Of a stretch of DNA of 12,214 nucleotides, positions 1 to 6,667 are shown piece by piece. Below the pieces are notes generated by a model, which saw only the letters and a program-made list of their open reading frames with translations, searched no databases and was not told the DNA's origin. Source of the stretch: JBMNQS01 sp050944255 (lineage in GTDB: Bacteria; Bacillota; Clostridia; Christensenellales; Maliibacteriaceae); the NCBI GenBank assembly GCA_050944255.1, contig JBMNQS010000063.1, positions 1 to 12,214 of the forward strand. The letters are read 5' to 3'. Both the position numbers and the translations under genes were made by a program. Numbering within the stretch: position 1 is the first letter of the stretch; every line of letters begins with the position of its first letter.

Positions 1-1461
1 TACCAATGCACATAAAGCCATCTTTTTCTCCTCGAGGGTCAACTTTTCAAACTCTACATCAACCGCCTCTAATTCATCTCTCGTAATATATGGAACTGTT
101 CTTTCATCTCTATATATTTTTTCTTTTATATCAGTAATTGTTGCATCCGTTGCATTTTGAATTTCATCAATAAGCTCTTTGGAGTTTTCTAGGAGTTCAC
201 AATAAACAAAAGATCCCCCACCTTGCCAGTTAACAATTTTTGAAATACCTGATTGGTCTCCATTAATTACATTGTTTAGTCTAATTATACAATCATTTTT
301 TCCATAATCGAGTTGTTCTACCCCTATGTATTGTCTTCCTATTTTATGAGCTACGGCAGCTGTAGTTCCTGACCCAAGATGAAAATCCAAAACTAAATCC
401 CTAGGATCTGTACTTAATTCTATAATTCTTTGTATTAGCTTTTCAGGTTTTTTTCCACCTTTTAGAGTTACACCACCTTCAGATGCAATACCTTCATACG
501 GCGTATCCGACCAAATATTTGTAAGTTGCATACTAGGGGTTAAAACACCATCAATCTCTCGCACCTTTTTAGAATAGAATGCAATCTCGTTACCATTATA
601 AACATAAACTGTATACTGACCCTCACGCTGAACTTCAAAAACTATATCTCTATTTTCTTTAGATTTTTCTCTTGCTTCAACAACCTTCTGTCCAGCATCA
701 TTTCCTATAGCGGTTAACCTAAATACATTATCGGCATTTTCCAATGCATATTGCCCAACAAGATTATTAAATACTTCCCTTCCTAGTTTACTTCTTGCAT
801 TCCTAACAGAATCAAATCCATGTTGATTAGCAACAATAATATTAATATCTTCAATCTTCCATTTTGAATGATCTTCCTCTTTATTTTGTATAATCCATTT
901 ATAATTCGTATCATATAAAGATGCTGTATATTGTATATTGTATGTCCATTTTTTCTTATTTTTTGCAAATGATATTATATATTCTGCTGTTTCAAAAACA
1001 CCAGCATTTACACTCGCAAATCCAGATGGCGATTTAGTTCTAACAGTGATTTTGTTGAGAAAATTATTTTCACTGTCATTAAAAATTTCTTTCATTAAAG
1101 TATGCAGCTCTCCTACTCCATCATCACTAATTTGAACAAATATAGCACCATCATCACTCAAAAGTTTTTTTGCAATACTAAGACGATTTTTCATAAATAC
1201 AAGCCATGTAGAAAGCTTAAAATTACTGTTATATGCAAAAGTATCTTCTTTCTTGTTGGTATGGAAGTAATATGGTGGGTCGATATATATTAATTTTACC
1301 TTACCAGCAAGATAAAATGTGATATTTGTGGTAAGAGCTATAGGCGAAGCGGTAAAAGACAAAGAAAGGATGCCAAAGAGGTCTACTATATCTGGACTTG
1401 TAGGATAATTAAATTGTATCAATCTCTGTAAGATTATATCTATGTATTCAACCGTGGGCAT
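1..1461 (-). other. DNA methyltransferase domain, beta-class, type III Mod-like (C-terminus beyond left edge)
   Basis: Numbering from the Met at 1461, motif IV is IYIDPPYYF (58-66) and the S-adenosylmethionine motif I is LDFHLGSGTT (358-367). Motif IV before motif I, with a long variable target-recognition stretch between them, is the order of beta-class N6-adenine/N4-cytosine methyltransferases. The phrases AGKVKLIYIDPPY, NFKLSTWLVFMKNRL, TLKGGKKPEKLIQRIIELS and GRQYIGVEQLDYG are what I expect of type III restriction-modification Mod subunits. A Res helicase-nuclease gene often follows mod and would lie left of base 1. The segment is visibly AT-rich with AT-biased codons, unlike everything to its right, which fits horizontal transfer or foreign DNA. 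ATG 1461 has no Shine-Dalgarno sequence before it, so the native start is probably lost or lies at the junction. Confidence 0.85.
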
Positions 1462-2700
1462 GAAGTCGGCATAGGAGGATACAAGCCCGTGCTCGGTGAT
1501 GTCCAGGCCCTTGATTTCATCCTCACGGGAAACGCGAAGGCCGACGGTCACTTTGATCAGCCAGAACACCACCGTCATGGCAACGGCAACCCAGGCGATA
1601 ACCGCGCCCACGCCGATGGCCTGGACGGTTAAGAGGGAAGCATCGCCGCCGAATACAAGCCCCAGCGCCCCGTCCGTGCCGGAACCATCGGAGAACACGC
1701 CCACAAGCAGCGTGCCCACCGCGCCGCAGACACCGTGTACGCCGATGGCGCCGACGGGATCATCCACTTTCAGGACTTTTTCCACAAACTCGATGCCCAG
1801 AACGACAACGATGCCCGAGATGGCGCCGATGACGGCGGCGGATACGGGCGATACCGTATCGCAGGCGGCGGTGATACCCACAAGGCCGGCCAGCGCGCCG
1901 TTGAGGGTCATGGACACGTCCGGCTTCTTATAACGGACCCAGGTAAAAAGCATGACGGCGCAGGCCGCAACCGCGGCGGATAAATTGGTGGTCATGAAAA
2001 TTTTGCCGGCCAGGGGGATGGCGTCGCCTTCCATGGAAACGGTAGAGGCGCCGTTGAATCCAAACCAGCAGAACCAAAGGATGAACACGCCCAAGGCGCC
2101 CAGCGTCAGGCTGTGGCCGGGAATGGCCTTTGGCTTTTTGTCCTTGCCGTACTTGCCGATGCGCGGGCCCAGCATGGCCGCGCCGATAAGCGAGGCCACG
2201 CCGCCCACCATGTGCACCGCCGTAGAGCCGGCAAAGTCATGAAAGCCCAGTTCGGCAAGCCAGCCGCCGCCCCAGATCCAATGGCCGGATATGGGATAGA
2301 TGGCCAGCGAAATGATGGCGCTGTAAAGGCAGTAGGCCGCGAATTTGGTGCGCTCGGCCATGGCGCCCGAGACGATGGTGGCCGCCGTGGCGGAAAAAAC
2401 CGTCTGGAAAATCATGAAGGCAAACTTGGGAACGCCTTCGGGCAGGGCGTGCGTGTAGGCTCCCTGCGAAAAGATATCGATGGCGCCGAAAAGGCCGTTG
2501 CCCACCCCGAACATAATGCCGAAGCCCACCAGCCAGTAAAGCGGCGCGCCGATACAAAAGTCCATCAGGTTTTTCATGATGATGTTGCCGGCGTTTTTGG
2601 CCCTTGTGAACCCGGTCTCCACCATGGCAAAGCCCGCCTGCATAAAAAACACCAGGGCCGACCCCACCAGTACCCACAACGTGTTGACAGATGAAAACAT
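1..2700 (-). CDS. amtB: AmtB ammonium transporter joined in frame to a type III Mod-like DNA methyltransferase (partial, runs off left edge)
   Basis: A single minus-strand frame starts at ATG 2700 and stays open for 900 codons to base 1. The start has a strong ribosome binding site (AAGGAGGAG, about 2706-2714) and an N-terminus (MFSSVNTLWVLVG) typical of Amt proteins. Residues 1-413 are a full Amt core and residues 414-900 are a DNA methyltransferase; the two parts are described in separate entries. No stop codon, second ribosome binding site or intergenic gap lies between them. The codons switch from GC-rich to AT-rich at about residues 414-418. In several clostridia the Amt core is followed by a linker and a PII (GlnB/GlnK) domain; here that position is taken by the methyltransferase. 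Whether one protein is made is unknown. A chimeric contig, a recent recombination, or two genes in which the methyltransferase starts at ATG 1461 are all possible. Confidence 0.7.
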   Translation of the reverse strand, partial: MFSSVNTLWVLVGSALVFFMQAGFAMVETGFTRAKNAGNIIMKNLMDFCIGAPLYWLVGFGIMFGVGNGLFGAIDIFSQGAYTHALPEGVPKFAFMIFQTVFSATAATIVSGAMAERTKFAAYCLYSAIISLAIYPISGHWIWGGGWLAELGFHDFAGSTAVHMVGGVASLIGAAMLGPRIGKYGKDKKPKAIPGHSLTLGALGVFILWFCWFGFNGASTVSMEGDAIPLAGKIFMTTNLSAAVAACAVMLFTWVRYKKPDVSMTLNGALAGLVGITAACDTVSPVSAAVIGAISGIVVVLGIEFVEKVLKVDDPVGAIGVHGVCGAVGTLLVGVFSDGSGTDGALGLVFGGDASLLTVQAIGVGAVIAWVAVAMTVVFWLIKVTVGLRVSREDEIKGLDITEHGLVSSYADFMPTVEYIDIILQRLIQFNYPTSPDIVDLFGILSLSFTASPIALTTNITFYLAGKVKLIYIDPPYYFHTNKKEDTFAYNSNFKLSTWLVFMKNRLSIAKKLLSDDGAIFVQISDDGVGELHTLMKEIFNDSENNFLNKITVRTKSPSGFASVNAGVFETAEYIISFAKNKKKWTYNIQYTASLYDTNYKWIIQNKEEDHSKWKIEDINIIVANQHGFDSVRNARSKLGREVFNNLVGQYALENADNVFRLTAIGNDAGQKVVEAREKSKENRDIVFEVQREGQYTVYVYNGNEIAFYSKKVREIDGVLTPSMQLTNIWSDTPYEGIASEGGVTLKGGKKPEKLIQRIIELSTDPRDLVLDFHLGSGTTAAVAHKIGRQYIGVEQLDYGKNDCIIRLNNVINGDQSGISKIVNWQGGGSFVYCELLENSKELIDEIQNATDATITDIKEKIYRDERTVPYITRDELEAVDVEFEKLTLEEKKMALCALV
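1435..1475. other. Composition breakpoint between the GC-rich chromosome and the AT-rich methyltransferase segment
   Basis: Reading the minus strand, the codons for SSYADFMPT (residues 408-416) use G/C-rich Amt-type codons, and the following VEYIDIILQ uses A/T-ending codons such as ATA and TTA. The change is complete within about 15 bases, near 1445-1458. The AmtB tail matches the family up to the ADFMP stretch. The methyltransferase looks homologous from about EYIDIILQ onward, so little or no sequence is missing between the two. I see no terminal inverted repeat, target-site duplication or integrase at the join within the window. Confidence 0.6.
1462..2700 (-). other. amtB: AmtB domain: ammonium transporter core (residues 1-413)
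   Basis: This part of the frame encodes an Amt/MEP/Rh ammonium transporter, an inner-membrane trimer that conducts ammonium into the cell. Hydrophobic segments run through the whole length, as expected for about eleven helices. Diagnostic motifs are HDFAGSTAVHMVGG (residues 154-167), containing the conserved Asp155 and pore His163, and GVHGVCGAVG (320-329), containing the second pore His322. The cytoplasmic tail GLRVSREDEIKGLDITEHGL (387-406) is the conserved C-terminal region that in Amt proteins couples the subunits and contacts PII. The family core is about 400 residues, so the channel is complete. The glnN gene lies upstream on the same strand, but a terminator separates them, so amtB probably has its own promoter; I could not pick one out in 2701-2787. 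No separate PII gene is visible in the window. Confidence 0.93.
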
Positions 2701-2787
2701 GCTTTCTCCTCCTTACTTATATCCGGAAAGCATTGACCGTACCGTGACCCCTTTAAAAATCAACGCCTTCCCCTTGGTTGATCTATA

Positions 2788-2838
2788 CAAAAACGGCGCG
2801 TATGCCTGTAAGGATTTCCTTACGGGCATACACGCCGT
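2788..2838 (-). terminator. Intrinsic terminator of glnN
   Basis: Arms 2793-2813 and 2818-2838 form a 21-base-pair hairpin with a 4-base loop (2814-2817). It is followed on the minus strand by a run of five U (2793-2789). The two imperfect positions (2799/2832 and 2807/2824) are G-U pairs in minus-strand RNA but C-A mismatches in plus-strand RNA, so the structure is tuned to the minus strand. It begins about 55 bases after the glnN stop codon and separates glnN from amtB. Confidence 0.88.
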
Positions 2839-2893
2839 TGTGTACGCAACCGGTTCCCGCCCTATGCCGGAAACCTATGAAATTGAGATGCCG

Positions 2894-4990
2894 TTATTTG
2901 ACGCTGTAGAGGATGTCGCCATAGCTGGGGAAGGGCCATGCCGCTTTATCCACCAGGGTCTCCAGTTCGTCCAGCGCCGTGCGAAGATCCGTTATGGCGG
3001 GAATCACCTGGTCGCGGTAGAACTTGGCTTCCTCCAGCATGCAGGACTGGTCCTTCGCGGCGATGATCGCCGACTCCAAAACCTCCAGCTTCTTATCCGC
3101 GCAGGCGGACAAACCGGAAATACGTTCCAGCAGCCTGGATTCCGGACCCACGTCCAGCGACGCCGATACGGCCCTCTTGCGGGAGATGATCGCCGCCAGC
3201 TCGCCCTGATAGCGCAGCACCGCCGGAACGATCTCCTTTTTGACCATGTCGGTCATGGTCAGCGCCTCAATGTGGATGGTCTTGCTGTAATTCTCCAGCT
3301 GGATCTCATAGCGGGACTCAAGCTCAGCCTTGGAGAGCACCTTATTCTTCTCAAAGACCGTCACGTTCTTCTCGGCAATCCAGCCGGGGATGGCATCCAC
3401 CGTGTTTTTAAGATTTGAAAGCCCCCTGCGGGCCGCCTCTTCTTCCCACTGCTGCGTGTAGTTGTTGCCGTTGAAGATAATGCGCTTATGCGCCCTTACC
3501 GTATCGCGCACCAGCGCCGAAAGCGCCTCCTCGAAGTTGTCGGCCGCCTCTAAAGCATCGGCAAAACCGCGAAGCGTATCGGCCACAATGGTGTTGAGCA
3601 CCATGTTGGGATCGGCTATCGAGCAGCTCGAACCCAGCATGCGGAACTCAAATTTATTGCCCGTGAAGGCAAAGGGCGACGTCCTGTTTCTGTCGGTGTT
3701 GTCCTTGGGAATGCTGGGCAGCACTCGTGCCCCGACATCCATCAGCGACATCTTTCTGTCCTCATGAGCCTCGCCGGTTTCAATGGCCTCCACCACCTCG
3801 GTGATCTCGTCACCCAGGAACATGGAGATAATGGCCGGCGGCGCCTCATTGGCCCCCAGTCGATGATCGTTGGCCGCACTGGCGACACTGGCACGCAGTA
3901 AATCCTGATAATCATCCACCGCCTTCATCAGCGCCGCCAGGAAAAGCAGGAACCTGGCATTGCTCGAGGGCGTCTCGCCGGGCTCAAGTAAATTGACGCC
4001 CGCGCTGGTGGAGATGGACCAATTGTCGTGCTTGCCGCTGCCGTTTACCCCGGCAAAAGGTTTCTCGTGCAGCAGGCAGACGAGCCCGTGCCTGTCGGCA
4101 ACGGTTTTCATGGTCTCCATGGTCAGCTGGTTGTGATCCGTCGCCAGATTGGCCGTAGTGAAGATGAGCGCCAGCTCGTGCTGAGCCGGGGCCACTTCGT
4201 TGTGTTCTGTCTTGGCAAAGATGCCAAGTTTCCACAACTCCTCGTTTAAATCTTTCATAAACGCCGAAATCCTGGGCTTAATGGCCCCAAAATAGTGATC
4301 GTCAAGCTCCTGCCCCTTGGAAGGCCTCGCCCCAAAGAGCGTGCGCCCGCAGAACTGCAGGTCCGGCCGTTTGTTAAAGACCTCTTTATCGATAAGAAAG
4401 TATTCCTGCTCCGGCCCGACGGTGGTGGTCACCGAAGCCACGTCCGTGTCGCCGAACAGCCTCAAAATGCGCCGCGCCTGACGGTCAAGCACCTCCATGG
4501 AGCGCAGAAGCGGCGTCTTTTTATCCAGCGCCTCGCCGGAATACGAGCAAAACGCCGTGGGAATGCACAGGTTGCCGTCCTTGATGAAGGCGTAGCTGGT
4601 GGGGTCCCACGCCGTGTAGCCGCGGGCCTCGAAGGTGGCGCGAAGGCCGCCGGAGGGAAAGCTCGATGCGTCCGGCTCGCCGCGGACGAGTTCCTTTCCG
4701 GAAAATTCCATGATGACCTTGCTGCCGCCGTTGGCCGGAGAGATGAAGCTGTCGTGCTTCTCGGCGGTAACGCCGGTCATGGGCTGGAACCAATGCGTGT
4801 AATGAGTCGCTCCCTTTTCCACCGCCCAGTCCTTCATGGCGTTGGCCACCACGTGCGCGATCTCGATATCCAGCGCCTTGCCCTGGGCCACCGTCCTTTT
4901 AAGGGAACGGTACGTCTCCTTGGGCAGCCTGGCCTTCATGACCTCCTCATTAAATACATTGCTTGCAAACATACTGGGAACACTCGCCAT
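2894..4990 (-). CDS. glnN: Glutamine synthetase, type III (GlnN)
   Basis: The product, 698 residues, makes glutamine from glutamate, ammonia and ATP. The length and motifs fit the GSIII family rather than the shorter GSI or GSII. The N-terminal GSIII signature is NVFNEEVMKARLP (11-23). Then come FPSGGLRATFEARG (111-124), the metal/glutamate-binding GPEQEYFLID (192-201), EHNEVAPAQHE (262-272) and NGSGKHDNWS (316-325). The C-terminus ends in a helical tail with PFPSYGDILYSVK, usual for GSIII. ATG 4990 is chosen because AAGGAGGAG lies just upstream and MASVPSMFASNVF is the family N-terminus; the frame is open for 51 more codons upstream, but that peptide does not look conserved. The gene is transcribed away from the glutamate synthase genes and probably reads from the promoter at 5247-5275 through a leader with an attenuator-like hairpin. 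Together with the rightward genes it completes a GS-GOGAT pair. Confidence 0.96.
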   Translation of the reverse strand: MASVPSMFASNVFNEEVMKARLPKETYRSLKRTVAQGKALDIEIAHVVANAMKDWAVEKGATHYTHWFQPMTGVTAEKHDSFISPANGGSKVIMEFSGKELVRGEPDASSFPSGGLRATFEARGYTAWDPTSYAFIKDGNLCIPTAFCSYSGEALDKKTPLLRSMEVLDRQARRILRLFGDTDVASVTTTVGPEQEYFLIDKEVFNKRPDLQFCGRTLFGARPSKGQELDDHYFGAIKPRISAFMKDLNEELWKLGIFAKTEHNEVAPAQHELALIFTTANLATDHNQLTMETMKTVADRHGLVCLLHEKPFAGVNGSGKHDNWSISTSAGVNLLEPGETPSSNARFLLFLAALMKAVDDYQDLLRASVASAANDHRLGANEAPPAIISMFLGDEITEVVEAIETGEAHEDRKMSLMDVGARVLPSIPKDNTDRNRTSPFAFTGNKFEFRMLGSSCSIADPNMVLNTIVADTLRGFADALEAADNFEEALSALVRDTVRAHKRIIFNGNNYTQQWEEEAARRGLSNLKNTVDAIPGWIAEKNVTVFEKNKVLSKAELESRYEIQLENYSKTIHIEALTMTDMVKKEIVPAVLRYQGELAAIISRKRAVSASLDVGPESRLLERISGLSACADKKLEVLESAIIAAKDQSCMLEEAKFYRDQVIPAITDLRTALDELETLVDKAAWPFPSYGDILYSVK

Positions 4991-5189
4991 TGCGCTCTCC
5001 TCCTTCTTCATCTGACCCATTGTGTAGATAAGATTTACAATAACCGAATATCGGCGGCCTTGCAAGAGCGTTTTGCCGCATCCGACCGGGGAGGACCCCC
5101 AATGCGGTACGCGGGCCCGCCGCCGAAGAAAGAGCGCCTGCATATCCCTTTAGGAACTTGCCATAGCGGCCTCCCCCGGCCAGCACTCA

Positions 5190-5225
5190 AAACAAAAAAC
5201 GCCGCGGATAAAAATATCCACAGCG
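5190..5225 (-). terminator. Attenuator-like intrinsic terminator in the glnN leader
   Basis: On the minus strand the arms 5225-5215 and 5210-5200 pair over 11 base pairs (two G-U) around a UUUU loop, followed at once by six U (5199-5194), a G and more U. The plus-strand reading has no U-run, so it acts leftward. It lies only 15-40 bases after the predicted glnN transcription start and about 200 bases before the glnN start codon. It is therefore in the right place to stop most transcripts unless an antiterminator intervenes. That regulatory role is inference; the hairpin and U-run are seen directly. Confidence 0.7.
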
Positions 5226-5235
5226 CCTTTGCTGC
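5220..5235 (-). promoter_or_regulatory. Possible antiterminator hexaloop hairpin in the glnN leader
   Basis: Minus-strand RNA can form GCAGC-[AAAGGC]-GCUGU, a 5-base-pair stem with one G-U pair and a 6-base loop. The loop has A at position 1 and G at position 4, the two bases conserved in loops bound by ANTAR-domain antiterminators. Its 3' arm shares bases 5220-5224 with the 5' arm of the terminator at 5190-5225, so the two structures exclude each other. The known ANTAR target has two such hairpins; I see only one here between the promoter and the terminator, so the assignment is tentative. Confidence 0.35.
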
Positions 5236-5246
5236 TTAATGAACAC

Positions 5247-5275
5247 ATCCTACCACAGCTTGTTATGCGTGTCAA
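5247..5275 (-). promoter_or_regulatory. Promoter reading left toward glnN (sigma-A type)
   Basis: On the minus strand a perfect -35 box TTGACA (5275-5270) is followed after exactly 17 bases by the -10 box TAGGAT (5252-5247). The predicted transcription start is close to A 5240. This gives a leader of about 250 bases before glnN, with a terminator-like hairpin near its 5' end. Confidence 0.75.
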
Positions 5276-5293
5276 TACCCCTTTTATCACTTT

Positions 5294-5316
5294 TTTGCAA
5301 TCTATTTACATGCAAA
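5294..5316. promoter_or_regulatory. Imperfect dyad between the divergent promoters, possible operator
   Basis: TTTGCA (5294-5299) and TGCAAA (5311-5316) form an inverted repeat with an 11-base spacer, in the AT-rich stretch upstream of both divergent promoters. It contains TTACA, a half match to the GlnR/TnrA consensus, but the other half does not fit. Position, rather than sequence match, is the reason to list it. Confidence 0.25.
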
Positions 5317-5402
5317 TTTCATTTTGTTGTACTTTTTAGCCCCTTTCAAATTAAAATATGCAAGTTATCTAATAAAATGTGCGTTTCCCTGCATCAAAAC
5401 TA

Positions 5403-5431
5403 TTGACAAGAACATAGGATTGGTGTAGATT
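5403..5431 (+). promoter_or_regulatory. Promoter reading right toward the glutamate synthase genes (sigma-A type)
   Basis: A perfect -35 box TTGACA (5403-5408) and a -10 box TAGATT (5426-5431) are separated by exactly 17 bases. The predicted start is near 5438, giving a leader of about 136 bases before the amidotransferase ATG at 5575. The perfect -35 box and 17-base spacing mirror the leftward promoter. Confidence 0.75.
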
Positions 5432-5437
5432 AAAATC

Positions 5438-5527
5438 CGAACAATGGTGTTCGTTAAACGGAAAGTACGGCCCGATGAGCGGCCGGGCCCCCCGGGGCCC
5501 TCAGCCCGCCGCGACGTTTGGTCGTCG
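5438..5527 (+). promoter_or_regulatory. Structured leader of the glutamate synthase unit
   Basis: Three stem-loops can be drawn. At the very 5' end of the predicted transcript CGAAC-[AAUGGU]-GUUCG (5438-5453) has a 5-pair stem and a hexaloop with A1 and G4. Arms 5479-5488 and 5504-5512 pair, with one bulged C, around a very GC-rich apical segment. CGACG-[UUUGGU]-CGUCG (5512-5527) is a second 5-pair hexaloop hairpin, with U rather than A at loop position 1. A U-run at 5547-5552 follows, but I find no convincing terminator stem before it. I do not recognise a known riboswitch class. The structures are visible; a regulatory role is inferred from position. Confidence 0.4.
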
Positions 5528-5574
5528 ACCCTGTTTAATGGACATCTTTTTTATTTCCCCAAGGAGGTAAGCAC

Positions 5575-6666
5575 ATGCCGCAGCTGGAAGGACAGGTACG
5601 CATACCGTCGGGATGCGCCATATCGGGCATATTTTCAAAAAAGGGCAGGCCGGTCTCCGGCAAATTGATGATCGACTCCATCCGCGTGATGCACGACCGC
5701 TCCAACGGCCTGGGCGGCGGCTTTGCCGGCTACGGCATATACCCGCAGTACAAGGATTTTTTCGCGCTGCACATCTTTTACGACGACCTGGAATGCAAAA
5801 AGACGTGCGAAGAATTCCTCGAGCATCACTTCGATATCATCGACATGTCGAAACTGCCCACCAGGATCATCCCCGAGATCACCGATACGCCGCTGATCTT
5901 CCGCTATTTCGTGACGCCGCTGCCCTCCAGGCTCACCGAGTCCCAATTGGACGAGCGGGAGTTCATGGTCCGCTGCGCGTTTAGGGTCAATACGTCCTTC
6001 AAGGGCGTCTACATCTTCTCCTGCGGCAAGAACATGGGCGTCTTTAAAGCCGTGGGATTCCCCGAGGACGTGGGCAGGTTCTACCGCCTGGACGAGTACG
6101 AGGGCTACTGCTTTACCGCCCACGGCCGCTATCCCACCAATACCCCCGGCTGGTGGGGTGGGGCGCATCCCTTCGCCCTTTTGGACTACTCGGTGGTGCA
6201 CAACGGGGAAATCTCCTCCTACGACGCCAACCGCCGCGCCATAGAAACCTACGGCTACAAGTGTACGCTGCAGACCGATACGGAGGTCATTACCTATATT
6301 ATAGATTACCTGCACCGCAAAAAGGGCCTCACCGTCCCGGAGATCGCCGCGGTGATCGCAGCGCCGTTCTGGGAGACCATCGAAAATATGCCCCCAGGGC
6401 AAAAAGAGGTCCACATGTACCTTCGAAAAGCCTTCCCGTCGCAGCTGATCACCGGACCGTTTTCCATACTGGTGGGCTTTGAGAGCGGCCTGATGGCGCT
6501 CAACGACCGGCTCAAACTCAGGAGCATGGTGGTGGGCGAAAAGGATGACATGGTCTATATGGCCAGCGAGGAGGCCGCCATCCGCAGGATTGAACCGGAC
6601 CTGGACAAAATATGGGCGCCCATGGGCGGCCAGCCCGTGGTGGTAACGCTGGAAGGAGGGATGTGA
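5575..6666 (+). CDS. Class II glutamine amidotransferase subunit of split glutamate synthase (GltB1-like)
   Basis: This 363-residue protein is the glutaminase part of an archaeal-type, split glutamate synthase. It hydrolyses glutamine and supplies ammonia to the FMN subunit encoded next. Class II (Ntn-type) amidotransferase features are the PSGCAISGIF stretch with Cys14 as probable nucleophile, AHGRYPTN (182-189), the glutamine-binding HNGEIS (209-214) and TDTEV (234-238). Cys14 instead of Cys2 implies removal of a short N-terminal propeptide, as happens in full-length glutamate synthases. It lacks the FMN and GXGXG domains of a one-piece GltB, hence a split enzyme. The start at 5575 is preceded by AAGGAGGT at 7-base spacing. 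The stop is one base before the next gene's GTG, so the two are surely cotranscribed. Relatives of this family occur beside FMN glutamate synthase genes in Clostridia and archaea. Confidence 0.88.
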   Translation: MPQLEGQVRIPSGCAISGIFSKKGRPVSGKLMIDSIRVMHDRSNGLGGGFAGYGIYPQYKDFFALHIFYDDLECKKTCEEFLEHHFDIIDMSKLPTRIIPEITDTPLIFRYFVTPLPSRLTESQLDEREFMVRCAFRVNTSFKGVYIFSCGKNMGVFKAVGFPEDVGRFYRLDEYEGYCFTAHGRYPTNTPGWWGGAHPFALLDYSVVHNGEISSYDANRRAIETYGYKCTLQTDTEVITYIIDYLHRKKGLTVPEIAAVIAAPFWETIENMPPGQKEVHMYLRKAFPSQLITGPFSILVGFESGLMALNDRLKLRSMVVGEKDDMVYMASEEAAIRRIEPDLDKIWAPMGGQPVVVTLEGGM

Positions 6667-6667
6667 A

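Larger units (their letters stand above)
4991..5574. other. Gene-free divergent regulatory region between glnN and the glutamate synthase genes
   Basis: This 584-base stretch has no convincing coding region. From left to right it holds the glnN ribosome binding site and a GC-rich leader (4991-5190), a minus-strand terminator-like hairpin (5190-5225) overlapped by a hexaloop hairpin (5220-5235), and the leftward promoter (5247-5275). Then come an AT-rich stretch with an imperfect dyad (5294-5316), the rightward promoter (5403-5431) and a GC-rich, structured leader (5438-5527) ending at the ribosome binding site at 5561-5568. The AT-rich core at about 5240-5440 stands out against GC-rich flanks, as expected of promoter DNA. 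Sites worth separate description are listed as their own entries. Confidence 0.8.

Noticed and set aside
5037..5065. Second possible glnN promoter (TTGCAA, 17-base spacer, TATTGT, minus strand)
   Set aside because: Each box matches only four of six consensus bases, and the upstream promoter at 5247-5275 is much stronger. It could still matter if the leader terminator blocks the first promoter.
4991..5143. Upstream extension of the glnN frame by 51 codons
   Set aside because: The added peptide is arginine-rich and unlike GSIII N-termini, while ATG 4990 has an ideal ribosome binding site and begins the family's usual MxSxxxMF-NVFN sequence.
5294..5316. GlnR/TnrA operator
   Set aside because: Only the TTACA half fits the TGTNA-N7-TNACA consensus; kept only as an unnamed dyad.
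5470..5515. Hammerhead-ribozyme-like CGAUGAG followed by a stem
   Set aside because: The core should read CUGAUGA; the U is missing and no GAA follows the stem, so the catalytic core is not present.
5512..5552. Terminator in the glutamate synthase leader ending in the U-run at 5547-5552
   Set aside because: I could not draw a stable stem directly before the U-run, so the leader is not called an attenuator.
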